Of a stretch of DNA of 40,796 nucleotides, positions 1 through 8,660 are shown one piece after another (the first letter of the stretch is position 1; every line of letters begins with the position of its first letter). This DNA comes from Clostridia bacterium (GTDB lineage Bacteria; Bacillota; Clostridia; Oscillospirales; CAG-272): assembly GCA_017463815.1 (NCBI GenBank), contig JAFTOK010000092.1, forward strand, positions 1 to 40,796, given 5' to 3'. The notes beneath the pieces were generated by a model, which was not told the origin of the DNA, did no database searches, and saw nothing but the letters and a program-made list of their open reading frames with translations. Position numbers and translations under genes: made by a program.

Positions 1-204
1 ACGCAGGAGCTTGTTACAGAGGGCGTTATTTCCGGCGGTATGATACCGAAGGTGGAATGCTGCACGGAGGCTATACGCCGCGGCGTTAAGAAGGTGTTCG
101 TTATCGACGGCAGAGTGCCCCATTCGCTCCTTATCGAAATACTCACCGACGAAGGCATGGGCACGATGCTCGTTTCAGGCGACGGCGTTTCGGAGGCTAA
201 ATGA
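1..204 (+). CDS. argB: Acetylglutamate kinase, C-terminal part (cut by window start)
   Basis: The reading frame is open from the first base and encodes the last 67 residues of N-acetylglutamate kinase, which phosphorylates N-acetylglutamate in the second step of arginine (ornithine) synthesis in the cytoplasm. The visible part carries the family's C-terminal signatures: GGMIPKVECC followed by EAIRRGVKKVFVIDGRVPHS, then LTDEGMGTM, which form the ATP-binding side of the amino acid kinase fold. The stop codon overlaps the argD start (ATGA), so the two are co-transcribed and probably translationally coupled. The rest of the gene, and any argC or argJ upstream, lie outside the window. Confidence 0.95.
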   Translation, partial: TQELVTEGVISGGMIPKVECCTEAIRRGVKKVFVIDGRVPHSLLIEILTDEGMGTMLVSGDGVSEAK

Positions 205-1379
205 TGAATACGAACGAGCTAGATACAAAATACGTCGCGAATACGTACCACCGTGTTCCCGTAGAAAGAGTAAGCGGCAAGGGCGCGCGCCTTTTCGACG
301 AAAACGGCAAGGAATATATAGACATGGGCGCGGGTATTGCCGTTAATACCTTCGGCATGGCAGACGAAGGCTGGGTCGCGGCCGTTACGGCACAGCTTTC
401 TAAATTCCAGCACACCTCGAACCTTTACTACACGGAGCCTTGCGCGCGTCTTGCCGAAATGCTTTGCACGCGCACGGGCATGAAAAAGGTATTCTTCGGC
501 AACAGCGGCGCAGAGGCAAACGAATGCGCCATAAAAGCCGCGCGCGAATACGGGATTACGAAAAAGGGCGAGGAATACTATAACATCATAACGCTTAAAA
601 ACAGCTTCCACGGCAGAACGCTCGCAACGCTCGCGGCAACGGGGCAGGACGTTTTCCACGAACATTTTACACCTATGCCCGAGGGCTTCCTCTACGCGGC
701 GGCGAACGACTGCGAAGGGCTTGAAAAGCTCGTGGCGGAAAACAAGGTCTGCGCTATCATGTTCGAACTCGTGCAGGGCGAGGGCGGCGTAAACGCGCTT
801 TCCCGCGAGTTCGTGGCGAAAATTGCGGAGCTTTGCGAAAAATACGACCTGCTTATGGTAGACGACGAGGTTCAGTGCGGCAACGGCAGAACGGGCGCGC
901 TCTATGCGTATATGCACTTCGGCATAACGCCCGATATCGTAACTACGGCGAAAGGGCTTGGCGCGGGGCTTCCCATAGGCGCGACCATGTTCGGCGAAAA
1001 GGCGGCGGATATTTACAAGCCCGGCTTGCACGGCAGCACATTCGGCGGCAACCCCGTTTGCGCGGCGGGCGCGTGCCATGTGCTTTCGCGCCTTACAAAT
1101 GAGCTTATGGCAGACGTTACGGCAAAAGCCGAGTATATAAAAAATGCGCTCTGCGGCGCAGAGGGCATAAAAAGCGTTTCAGGCATGGGCCTTATGATGG
1201 GCATTGAAACGGAAAAGAAGGCGGCAGACGTTGTTGCCGCCGCAATGGAAAAGGGCGTGCTTCTTCTCACGGCGAAAACGAAGGTGCGCTTGCTCCCCCC
1301 GCTTAATATAACTTACGAAGAGCTTGAAAAAGCAGTTGAAATTATAAAAGAGGTATGTAAAAATGAAACACTTGCTTAA
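201..1379 (+). CDS. argD: Acetylornithine aminotransferase
   Basis: This class III PLP-dependent aminotransferase converts N-acetylglutamate semialdehyde and glutamate to N-acetylornithine and 2-oxoglutarate in arginine synthesis. It has 392 residues, normal for the family. Visible motifs are GNSGAEAN (about 100-107, cofactor phosphate binding), the DDEVQ segment (about 221-225, Asp to the pyridine nitrogen), the PLP lysine in TTAKGLGAG (Lys251) and STFGGNPV. Two adjacent ATG codons at 201 and 204 are possible starts. The GGAGG at 192-196 is better spaced for 204, while 201 gives the ATGA overlap with argB. The end overlaps argF by 17 bases. Order argB-argD-argF indicates one operon. Confidence 0.95.
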   Translation: MMNTNELDTKYVANTYHRVPVERVSGKGARLFDENGKEYIDMGAGIAVNTFGMADEGWVAAVTAQLSKFQHTSNLYYTEPCARLAEMLCTRTGMKKVFFGNSGAEANECAIKAAREYGITKKGEEYYNIITLKNSFHGRTLATLAATGQDVFHEHFTPMPEGFLYAAANDCEGLEKLVAENKVCAIMFELVQGEGGVNALSREFVAKIAELCEKYDLLMVDDEVQCGNGRTGALYAYMHFGITPDIVTTAKGLGAGLPIGATMFGEKAADIYKPGLHGSTFGGNPVCAAGACHVLSRLTNELMADVTAKAEYIKNALCGAEGIKSVSGMGLMMGIETEKKAADVVAAAMEKGVLLLTAKTKVRLLPPLNITYEELEKAVEIIKEVCKNETLA

Positions 1380-2274
1380 ACTTATGGACTTGAGCTACAA
1401 GGAAATTCTCGAAATTCTCAACCTTGCAGACCAGCTTAAATACGAAAAGAAATACGGTATTGAGCACCACTATCTTAAGGGCAAAACGCTCGGTATGATA
1501 TTCCAGAAATCCTCCACGCGTACGCGCGTTTCCTTTGAGGTTGGTATGTACGACCTCGGCGGCAGCGCACTCTTCCTTTCCTCCCGCGACCTCCAGATTG
1601 GCCGCGGCGAGCCTATTGAAGACACAGCACGCGTGCTTTCCCGCTACCTCGACGGTATTATGATTCGTACGTACGACCAGGAAGAGGTTGAAAAGCTTGC
1701 AAAATACGGCGATATTCCGATAATCAACGGTCTTACAGACTACGCGCACCCCTGCCAGGTGCTTGCCGACCTTATGACAATACGCGAGCATAAGGGCTCT
1801 ATCCGCGGCAGAAAGCTCTGCTTTATAGGCGACGGCAACAATATGGCAAACTCCCTTATCGTAGGCGGCATAAAAATGGGTATGTCCGTGGCAATCGGTT
1901 GCCCCAAAGGCTATGAGCCCGACGCCGAAATTATGAAATGGGCGAGCGAAAACGGCGAATTCCTCTGCACAGACGATATTTACGAAGCCGCAAAAGACGC
2001 AGACGTCGTTTACACAGACGTTTGGGCATCTATGGGCGAAGAAGCGGAAGCAGAAGCAAGAAAGCAGATTTTTGCGGGCTTCCAGGTAAACGCAGAGCTT
2101 ATGGCTGTTGCCAAAAAGGACGCAATGGTGCTCCATTGCCTGCCCGCACACCGCGGCGAAGAAATCACGGCAGACGTGCTCGAAGCACACGCGGCTGAAA
2201 TCTTCGACGAAGCGGAAAACAGACTCCACGCACAGAAAGCCGTTATGGTTATGTGTATGAGAAACAAAGGCTAA
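1363..2274 (+). CDS. argF: Ornithine carbamoyltransferase
   Basis: The 303-residue protein condenses ornithine and carbamoyl phosphate to citrulline. The carbamoyl phosphate loop SSTRTR is at residues 50-55, HPCQ at 129-132, the ornithine-side DVWASMG at about 219-225 and HCLPAHRG at about 258-265, with the catalytic Cys259. This is the full set expected of an anabolic OTCase. The ATG at 1363 lies inside the end of argD (17-base overlap), so translation is likely coupled. A strong intrinsic terminator follows at once, making argF the last gene of the arginine operon. Confidence 0.96.
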   Translation: MKHLLKLMDLSYKEILEILNLADQLKYEKKYGIEHHYLKGKTLGMIFQKSSTRTRVSFEVGMYDLGGSALFLSSRDLQIGRGEPIEDTARVLSRYLDGIMIRTYDQEEVEKLAKYGDIPIINGLTDYAHPCQVLADLMTIREHKGSIRGRKLCFIGDGNNMANSLIVGGIKMGMSVAIGCPKGYEPDAEIMKWASENGEFLCTDDIYEAAKDADVVYTDVWASMGEEAEAEARKQIFAGFQVNAELMAVAKKDAMVLHCLPAHRGEEITADVLEAHAAEIFDEAENRLHAQKAVMVMCMRNKG

Positions 2275-2279
2275 AATAA

Positions 2280-2326
2280 AAAACGCACTTGAAAAGTTTA
2301 ACCGCTTCTTAAGTGCGTTTTCTTTT
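2280..2326 (+). terminator. Intrinsic terminator of the arg operon
   Basis: An 11-base-pair stem (AAACGCACTT with its complement AAGTGCGTTT, plus one flanking pair) closes a 20-base loop and is followed by a T-rich tail (TCTTTT). It lies six bases after the argF stop. Confidence 0.9.
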
Positions 2327-2332
2327 GCCTAC

Positions 2333-2361
2333 TTGAAAACGTATGTGAAAAATGGTATAAT
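2333..2361 (+). promoter_or_regulatory. Sigma-A promoter of first trkAH operon
   Basis: TTGAAA (2333-2338) and TATAAT (2356-2361) are separated by exactly 17 bases. The predicted start leaves a leader of about 58 bases before trkA. No c-di-AMP (ydaO) riboswitch was recognised in this short leader. Confidence 0.85.
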
Positions 2362-2425
2362 TAAAAGGTAAAATGAAAAACTTGGAAAAGACACGGTAAA
2401 AAACGTTTCGGAAGGGAAGTTTTCT

Positions 2426-3787
2426 ATGAAAATAATTGTTGCAGGCTGCGGAAAAATAGGCAGAGCTATAGTTAAAAGCCTCGTGGCAGAGGGGCACGAC
2501 ATTCTTATAATAGACACTAAGCCCGAAATAGTGGAAGAACTTACGAATATTTACGACGTAATGGGTATTTGCGGCAACTGTGCCGACAGCGATATTGTAA
2601 GCGAAGCGAACGCCGGTGAAGCAGACATCTACCTCGCCGTGGCAGACTCCGACGAGCTGAATATGCTCAGTTGTTTTATAGCCAAACGTATGGGCGCAAA
2701 AGATACCATAGCGCGTATACGCGCCCCCGAATATAACGATAACAGCTTGGTGTTTATGAAGGATAACCTGGAAATATCTATGCCCATAAACCCCGAGCGC
2801 CTCGCCGCACAAGAGCTCTTCAATATACTCAAATTCCCCTCTGCGCTGAAGGTGGAAACCTTTTCTCGCAGAACTATGGAAATGACAGAGGTGCGCTTGC
2901 AGGAAGATTCCGTGCTCGACGGCGTCAAACTTCTCGATATACGCCAGAAATTTAAAGCGCAAGTGCTTATTTGCTGTGTGCAGAGGGGCGAAGATGTGTT
3001 CATTCCCGACGGTAACTTCGTGCTTCGCGGCGGCGACAGAATAGGCGTTACGGCTTCTAATGCGGAGCTTGTGAAGTTTTTCAAAAACACGGGGCTTTTG
3101 CAACGCCCTGTTAAAAACGTCATAATCCTCGGCGGCAGCCGCACGGCGTATTACCTGGCGGAAATGCTGATTGATATAGGCGCAGACGTAAAAATTATAG
3201 ATAAAGACGAAAATATTTGCGAAAGTTTGAGCGATTCCTTGCCGCAAGCGGTCGTGATTCACGGCGACGGCTCGGAGCAGGAGCTTCTTCTGGAGGAAGG
3301 CATTTCCACGGCAGATGCCTTTGTTTCGCTCACGGGTTCCGACGAAACGAACATACTTGTTTCTATGTTCGCTATGATGAACAACGTGAAAAAGGTTATT
3401 GCCAAAGTAAATCGCGACGAAATCGCGCCTATGGCGGAAAGGCTTGGCCTTGACTGCATCATTTCCCCCAGAAAAATCGTTTCGGATGTGGTTCTGCGAT
3501 ATGCGCGCTCTCTCGAAAACTCTATGGGCAGCAACGTGGAAACGCTCTATAAGCTTATGGACGATAAGGTAGAGGCGCTGGAATTTAACGTGCGCGCAGA
3601 CGCAAAATGCCTGAACACGCCGCTGAAAGATTTAAAACTGCTAAAAAATCTGCTTATTATCGGCATTGTGCGCGAGGGAGCCGTTATAACACCATCAGGT
3701 ATGACGGAAATTCACGCGGGCGACAGGGTCGTGCTTATAACTACGAACAAAGGGCTCGGCGACCTTTCCGATATTTTGGCAAAGTAA
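2426..3787 (+). CDS. trkA: Trk potassium uptake regulatory subunit TrkA (copy 1)
   Basis: This 453-residue cytoplasmic protein is the nucleotide-binding gating ring of a Trk K+ channel. It has the duplicated RCK layout: a Rossmann domain starting AGCGKIG (residues 6-12, with Asp30 ending strand 2), a C-terminal RCK domain at about 140-220, a second Rossmann domain beginning NVIILGGSR at about 230, and a last RCK_C domain. NAD(H) or ATP binding is known for the family. The start has a good GAAGGGAAG site seven bases upstream. The partner channel trkH follows after 14 bases. A close second copy lies at 5793-7154. Confidence 0.95.
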   Translation: MKIIVAGCGKIGRAIVKSLVAEGHDILIIDTKPEIVEELTNIYDVMGICGNCADSDIVSEANAGEADIYLAVADSDELNMLSCFIAKRMGAKDTIARIRAPEYNDNSLVFMKDNLEISMPINPERLAAQELFNILKFPSALKVETFSRRTMEMTEVRLQEDSVLDGVKLLDIRQKFKAQVLICCVQRGEDVFIPDGNFVLRGGDRIGVTASNAELVKFFKNTGLLQRPVKNVIILGGSRTAYYLAEMLIDIGADVKIIDKDENICESLSDSLPQAVVIHGDGSEQELLLEEGISTADAFVSLTGSDETNILVSMFAMMNNVKKVIAKVNRDEIAPMAERLGLDCIISPRKIVSDVVLRYARSLENSMGSNVETLYKLMDDKVEALEFNVRADAKCLNTPLKDLKLLKNLLIIGIVREGAVITPSGMTEIHAGDRVVLITTNKGLGDLSDILAK

Positions 3788-3801
3788 GGGCGGTTTGATT
3801 T

Positions 3802-5256
3802 ATGAATTACAGAATTGTTTTACATACGGTGGGGCGCATTTTGCAGATAGAGGCTTTGCTTATGTTGCTCCCCCTCGCCGTAAGCGTTATCTATGCGGGG
3901 CAGGACGGTACTGCCGCAATATGGGCGTTTCTTATAGCTATCGGCATATCTCTTGCGCTCGGGTTCTTTCTTACGTACGTTCTGGGCAAAAACAATAATC
4001 TGCTTTTTGCGCGCGAGGGCTTTGCCATAGTTGCGCTTGCGTGGATTCTTATGTCCGTGGTGGGCGCTCTGCCGTTCGTTATAAGCGGGGAAATCCCCTC
4101 CTTCATAGATGCGTTTTTTGAAACCGTGAGCGGCTTTACCACGACGGGCGCTTCCATTCTTACAGACGTGGAGGCTATGAGCCACGGTATGCTCTTCTGG
4201 CGCAGTTTTACGCACTGGGTGGGCGGTATGGGTGTTCTCGTGTTCGTAATGGCTATTTTGCCGCAGGACACGGGCAGAAATATCCATATAATGCGCGCGG
4301 AAATGCCCGGGCCCATTGTGGGCAAGCTTGTGCCCAGGCTTAAAGATACGGCGAGAATACTCTACGTTATCTACATTGTTCTTACGGCGGTGGAGGTTGT
4401 TTTGCTACTCCTCGGCGGTATGTCGCTTTTCGATAGCTTGCTTCATTCGTTCGGCACGGCGGGTACGGGCGGTTTCGGTATAAAAGCCGACAGCCTCGGC
4501 GGCTACAACGCTTATTTACAATGGGTTATAACCATATTTATGCTGGTTTTCGGCGTGAACTTCAACCTCTATTATCTTATTCTTATAAAACAGTTTAAAA
4601 CCGCCATCAAAAGCACGGAGCTTTGGGTGTACGGCGCTATAGTGTTCGTTTCGGGCGTGCTTATTTCGTTTAACATTTACCCTATGCTCGGCGATGTGGG
4701 CGATTCCGTGCGCCACGCGTTCTTCCAGGTGGCTTCCATAATAACCACGACGGGCTATTCCTCTGTGGATTTTAACCTGTGGCCGGGCTTTTCAAAGGCA
4801 ATTCTCGTTGTGCTTATGTTTGTGGGCGGTTGCGCGGGCTCTACGGCGGGCGGCATAAAGGTTTCGCGTTTTATAATAGCGATAAAGACGGTTTTCAAGG
4901 ATATAAAGAAAATGCTCCACCCTCGCTCTGTTGCGGGCGTGAAGTTAGAGGGCAAAAAGGTAGACGATAAAACAATAAATTCCGTAAGCACGTATTTTGC
5001 TTTCTATTTTATCATTTTCCTAATCATTTTCCTTTTGCTTTCGCTTGAACCGTTCGATTTTGAAACGAATTTTACAGCGGTTTCCGCTTGCTTTAACAAT
5101 ATAGGTCCTGGGCTTTCGGCGGTAGGCCCTATGGGCAGCTTCTCGATATATTCCGATGCGGCGACATTGTTGCTTTCCTTTGCGATGCTTCTCGGCAGGC
5201 TCGAAATTTTCCCTCTGCTGCTCATTTTTACACCGTCTATGTGGAAAAAGAAATAA
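3802..5256 (+). CDS. trkH: Trk potassium uptake channel subunit TrkH (copy 1)
   Basis: The 484-residue membrane protein is the K+-translocating subunit. Four repeats of the membrane-pore loop-membrane fold are visible through their filter segments: ETVSGFTTTGAS (about 107-118), GTAGTGGFGIK (about 218-228), ASIITTTGYSS (about 311-321) and ACFNNIGPG (about 427-435), each with the conserved filter glycine. TrkA, just upstream, is expected to sit on its cytoplasmic face. The ribosome site is weak (GGGCGG), so translation may lean on coupling to trkA. A strong terminator follows, so trkA-trkH is a closed two-gene operon. Confidence 0.95.
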   Translation: MNYRIVLHTVGRILQIEALLMLLPLAVSVIYAGQDGTAAIWAFLIAIGISLALGFFLTYVLGKNNNLLFAREGFAIVALAWILMSVVGALPFVISGEIPSFIDAFFETVSGFTTTGASILTDVEAMSHGMLFWRSFTHWVGGMGVLVFVMAILPQDTGRNIHIMRAEMPGPIVGKLVPRLKDTARILYVIYIVLTAVEVVLLLLGGMSLFDSLLHSFGTAGTGGFGIKADSLGGYNAYLQWVITIFMLVFGVNFNLYYLILIKQFKTAIKSTELWVYGAIVFVSGVLISFNIYPMLGDVGDSVRHAFFQVASIITTTGYSSVDFNLWPGFSKAILVVLMFVGGCAGSTAGGIKVSRFIIAIKTVFKDIKKMLHPRSVAGVKLEGKKVDDKTINSVSTYFAFYFIIFLIIFLLLSLEPFDFETNFTAVSACFNNIGPGLSAVGPMGSFSIYSDAATLLLSFAMLLGRLEIFPLLLIFTPSMWKKK

Positions 5257-5267
5257 AATATAACTTT

Positions 5268-5297
5268 AGCCTTCCCCGACAGGGGAAGGCTTTTTTT
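5268..5297 (+). terminator. Intrinsic terminator after first trkAH operon
   Basis: A perfect 10-base-pair stem (AGCCTTCCCC with GGGGAAGGCT) with a four-base loop is followed by a run of Ts at 5292-5297. Confidence 0.95.
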
Positions 5298-5394
5298 GTA
5301 TAACGAAAAAACCACGCGATAGTCGCGAGGTTCAATAAAGGCTATGCCGATAAATTGAAAAGAAAAAAGTGGTAGGAGATGTTGTGGTGTCAAA

Positions 5395-5527
5395 GGCTCC
5401 CTTGTGCAAAGGGAGCTGTTGAGCGATAGCGAAACTGAGGGATTGTTACAAAGATTTACTATTTTTTCTAAAACAATCCCTCCGTCTTTTGCTTCGCAAA
5501 ATCCACCTCCCTTTGCACAAGGGAGGC
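5395..5527. repeat. Composite hairpin element (MITE-like), copy 1
   Basis: This 133-base imperfect inverted repeat has ends GGCTCCCTTGTGCAAAGGGAG and CTCCCTTTGCACAAGGGAGGC, each itself a small hairpin. Inside each arm is a second short hairpin, then GAGGGATTGTTAC or AACAATCCCTC around a variable AT-rich centre. Its reverse complement shares a nearly identical 56-base arm with the element at 33276-33405, showing that it is a dispersed unit. No coding capacity is evident. It lies between the two trkAH copies. Confidence 0.85.
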
Positions 5528-5538
5528 TTGTATAAAAA

Positions 5539-5690
5539 CCCATTTATGGGTATAAGTAATAATTGCGTGGCTGGCAGGCCAATCTAAAACGCACTTGTGC
5601 GTAGCCAGTAGCGTTTAGGGATATGCCCGAAAATGAAATATCCCCCGTTATACGTGGGGAATATTTATTGCCGGGCGCAAAAATCTTTCC
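5539..5690. repeat. Structured non-coding element between trk operons
   Basis: About 150 bases without a credible gene contain a chain of palindromes: CCCATTTATGGG (5539-5550), TGGCT/AGCCA enclosing ACGCAC-tt-GTGCGT (about 5568-5607), GGGATAT/ATATCCC (5618-5624 and 5638-5644) and CCCC/GGGG around GTTATACGT (5643-5659). The density of nested pairs suggests a mobile or RNA-forming element. Only one copy is in the window, so dispersal is not shown here. It ends before the promoter of the second trkA. Confidence 0.5.
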
Positions 5691-5707
5691 AACCTTTATT
5701 GCAGGTA

Positions 5708-5736
5708 TTGCAAAAGCGGTTAAAAAATGGTAAAAT
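5708..5736 (+). promoter_or_regulatory. Sigma-A promoter of second trkAH operon
   Basis: TTGCAA (5708-5713) and TAAAAT (5731-5736) have a 17-base spacer. As in the first copy, the bases just before the -10 box are AAAAATGG, suggesting that the promoter was part of the duplication. Confidence 0.75.
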
Positions 5737-5792
5737 AAAAAAAGAAATATTATATGAATTTTAACTTGACAACTGTTAGGGGATTTGGGTTT

Positions 5793-7154
5793 ATGAAAAT
5801 TATCATCGCGGGTTGCGGTAAAATCGGCACGACTATTGTGGAAAGCCTTGTAGCAGAGGGCCACGATATACTTATAATAGATAACGACGATTCTATAATA
5901 CAGGAAATAACCAATGTGTTCGACGTAATGGGCGTTTGCGGCAACTGTGTAGACAGCGACGTTTTGGAGGAAGCGAGCGTGAAAACAGCAGAGCTTTTCC
6001 TTGCCGTTACGGATTCCGACGAGCTGAATATGCTCAGCTGTTTTCTCGCAAAAAAAATGGGCGCGCAACACACAATCGCGCGTATACGCACGTCCGAGTA
6101 TAACGACAAAAGTTTGCTCGTTATGAAAAATAACCTGGAAATATCTATGCCCATAAACCCCGAGCGTCTTGCCGCACGCGAGCTTTTCAATATACTGAAA
6201 TTCCCGTCTGCCGTAAAGCTGGAAACCTTTTCCCACAGAAATATGGAAATGGCAGAGGTGGTTTTGCGAGAGGATTCGCCGCTGGACGGCGTTAAGCTTT
6301 CCGAAATCCGCGGCAAATTCAAAGCAAACGTGCTTGTTTGCTGTGTTCAGCGCGGCGAAGAAATCTTTATTCCCGACGGTAGCTTTGCGCTTCGCGGCGG
6401 CGACAGAATAGGTATGACGGCATCGCATACGGAGCTGCAAAAGCTTTTCCGCTACACGGGCTTGCTGAAAAAGCAGGCAAGGGACGTTATAATTCTCGGC
6501 GGCAGCCGCGTTTCCTATTATCTTGCGGAAATGCTCGCGGAAATCGGCGCTTCGGTTAAAATTATAGACCGCGACGAAAAGGTTTGCGAGCTTTTGGGCG
6601 ATAAGCTGCCGAAGGCTGTGGTTATACGCGGCGACGGCACACAGCAGGAGCTGCTTCTGCGCGAGGGGCTTTCCCGCACAGATGCTTTTGTGGCGCTTAC
6701 GGGGCTTGACGAAACAAACGTGCTTATTTCTATGTTTGCCACGCGCAGGGGCGTGCCGAAGGTGATTGCAAAGGTAAACCGCGAGGAGCTTATTCCTATG
6801 GCGGAGGATTTGGGGCTTGACTGCATCGTTTCCCCGCGAAAAACCGTTTCCGATGTTGTGGTAAGCTATGCCCGCGCCATAGAAAACTCGCTGGGCAGTA
6901 ACGTAGAAACGCTTTATAAACTTATGGACGATAAGGTGGAGGCGCTGGAATTTAACGTGCGCGAAAAATCGCGCGTGGTGGATGTGCCGCTTAAAAACCT
7001 TAAACTGCGCAAAAATATCCTTATTATCGGCGTCATACGCGACAGAAAACTTATAACCCCCACGGGTGAAACGGAAATACAGCTCGGCGACAGGGTAGTG
7101 GTTATTACCGCAAACCAAGGCCTGGGCGACCTTTCCGACATACTTGAAAGATAA
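5793..7154 (+). CDS. trkA: Trk potassium uptake regulatory subunit TrkA (copy 2)
   Basis: This is a 453-residue paralogue of the protein at 2426-3787, equal in length and identical at most positions by eye, with the same AGCGKIG nucleotide-binding loop and two RCK_N/RCK_C units. The ATG at 5793 is chosen over an in-frame ATG 39 bases upstream. It aligns with the first residue of copy 1, and the earlier start would add a 13-residue tail lacking any family resemblance. TAGGGGAT lies about 9 bases before it. Differences concentrate on surface positions and helix ends. trkH copy 2 follows after 11 bases. Two TrkA proteins could form mixed rings or serve different channels. Confidence 0.94.
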   Translation: MKIIIAGCGKIGTTIVESLVAEGHDILIIDNDDSIIQEITNVFDVMGVCGNCVDSDVLEEASVKTAELFLAVTDSDELNMLSCFLAKKMGAQHTIARIRTSEYNDKSLLVMKNNLEISMPINPERLAARELFNILKFPSAVKLETFSHRNMEMAEVVLREDSPLDGVKLSEIRGKFKANVLVCCVQRGEEIFIPDGSFALRGGDRIGMTASHTELQKLFRYTGLLKKQARDVIILGGSRVSYYLAEMLAEIGASVKIIDRDEKVCELLGDKLPKAVVIRGDGTQQELLLREGLSRTDAFVALTGLDETNVLISMFATRRGVPKVIAKVNREELIPMAEDLGLDCIVSPRKTVSDVVVSYARAIENSLGSNVETLYKLMDDKVEALEFNVREKSRVVDVPLKNLKLRKNILIIGVIRDRKLITPTGETEIQLGDRVVVITANQGLGDLSDILER

Positions 7155-7165
7155 GCGGGGTTTTT

Positions 7166-8611
7166 ATGAATTACAGAATTATTTCACATACGGTAGGGCG
7201 GATTTTACAGCTTGAAGCGGCGCTTCTTTTGCTTCCGCTTTTCGTAAGCCTGCTTTACCGCGAAACGGATAACGTAATAGCTTTTCTTATTTCTGCGGCG
7301 GCGGCACTTGCCGTTGGCTTGCTCCTGACATATGTTCTCGGTAAAGACGATAGACTGCTTTTCGCACGCGAAGGCTTTGCCATAGTTGCGCTCGCGTGGC
7401 TCGCTATGTCTGCCGTGGGCGCTTTGCCGTATGTCATAAGCGGGGCAATCCCCTCTTATGCAGATGCGTTTTTTGAAACGGTAAGCGGTTTTACAACCAC
7501 CAGCGCCACTATACTCAACGATGTGGAAAACCTGAGCAACGGTATAATTTTCTGGCGCAGTTTCACACATTGGCTCGGCGGTATGGGTGTGCTTGTGTTT
7601 ATTATGGCGATTTTCCCGCAGGAATCGGGCAGAAGCATACATATTATGCGCGCGGAAATGCCGGGGCCCACGGTGGGTAAGCTCGTGCCCAAGCTAAAAG
7701 AAACAGCGCGCATACTTTACCTTATATATATCGGCATAACTATTGTGGAGGCGATTTTGCTGTTTCTCGGCGGTATGTCGCCTTTTGAAAGCTTTGTTCA
7801 CGCCTTCGGTACGGCGGGAACGAGCGGCTTTGCCATAAAAGCCGACGGTCTTGCGAGCTATGCACCCCACTTGCAATGGATGGTTATGGTGTTTATGCTG
7901 ATAGGCGGCATCAACTTCAACCTCATTTACCTTATGCTTATAGGGCATTTCAGGCCCGCCGTAAAAAGCACGGAGCTTTGGGTGTACCTTATAATCATAG
8001 TTGTGGCGGGCGTTGCCGTTACGTTCAACGTTATGCCAATATACGGTTCGTTTTGGGAATCGCTCCGCCAGGCGTTCTTCCACGTGATTTCTATTGTGAC
8101 CACAACGGGTTATTCCATTTCAGATTACAACGAGTGGCCGCTGTTTTCCAAAACATTGCTCGTTGTCCTTATGTTTGTGGGCGGTTGCGCGGGTTCGACC
8201 TCGGGCGGTATTAAAATTTCACGTTTTATACTTTTAATCAAAGCTGTTTTCAGGGATATAAAGCAAATGCTTCACCCCACGGCGGTTTCGGGCGTTCGCT
8301 TCGACGGCAAAAAAGTAGACGATAAAACCATACACGGCGTAAGCACGTATTTTGCGTTTTATTTTATAATTTTCTTTGTTATACTTATGCTTATTTCCTT
8401 TGAACCGTTCGATTTTGAAACGAATTTTACGGCGGTTTCGGCTTGCCTTAACAATATCGGCCCCGGATTTGGCGCGGTAGGGCCGCTTGCCAGCTTTTCG
8501 GCGTATTCCGTGCCTGCGAAGTTTTTGCTTTCCTTTGCGATGCTTCTCGGCAGACTTGAAATTTTCCCGATATTGCTTCTTCTTATGCCCTCGTTCTGGG
8601 CGAGAAAATAA
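7166..8611 (+). CDS. trkH: Trk potassium uptake channel subunit TrkH (copy 2)
   Basis: The 481-residue channel subunit is paralogous to the one at 3802-5256. All four filter segments are kept: ETVSGFTTTSAT, GTAGTSGFAIK, ISIVTTTGYS and ACLNNIGPG. The first and second differ from copy 1: the residue after TTT is Ser instead of Gly, and TGGFG is now TSGFA. Such changes next to the filter could alter ion selectivity (inference). It is coupled to trkA copy 2 and ends at a terminator, so it forms an independent operon. Confidence 0.94.
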   Translation: MNYRIISHTVGRILQLEAALLLLPLFVSLLYRETDNVIAFLISAAAALAVGLLLTYVLGKDDRLLFAREGFAIVALAWLAMSAVGALPYVISGAIPSYADAFFETVSGFTTTSATILNDVENLSNGIIFWRSFTHWLGGMGVLVFIMAIFPQESGRSIHIMRAEMPGPTVGKLVPKLKETARILYLIYIGITIVEAILLFLGGMSPFESFVHAFGTAGTSGFAIKADGLASYAPHLQWMVMVFMLIGGINFNLIYLMLIGHFRPAVKSTELWVYLIIIVVAGVAVTFNVMPIYGSFWESLRQAFFHVISIVTTTGYSISDYNEWPLFSKTLLVVLMFVGGCAGSTSGGIKISRFILLIKAVFRDIKQMLHPTAVSGVRFDGKKVDDKTIHGVSTYFAFYFIIFFVILMLISFEPFDFETNFTAVSACLNNIGPGFGAVGPLASFSAYSVPAKFLLSFAMLLGRLEIFPILLLLMPSFWARK

Positions 8612-8633
8612 AAAAGTTGACTTCGTCAACTAT

Positions 8634-8660
8634 AAAACGCCCGAAATCGGGCGTTTTTGT
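8634..8660. terminator. Bidirectional terminator between trkH copy 2 and the small membrane ORF
   Basis: AACGCCCGA pairs with TCGGGCGTT (8636-8644 and 8647-8655), with A-rich and T-rich flanks on both sides, so it can end transcripts from either strand. A smaller hairpin AGTTGAC-ttc-GTCAACT precedes it at 8615-8631. Confidence 0.85.

Noticed and set aside
2340-2425. c-di-AMP (ydaO/yuaA) riboswitch before trkA
   Set aside because: Such riboswitches often precede K+ uptake genes, but the leaders of both trk operons are too short and lack the conserved segments.
5544-7118. A 524-residue minus-strand frame
   Set aside because: It is a shadow of trkA copy 2 extended into the structured element; there is no promoter or ribosome site.
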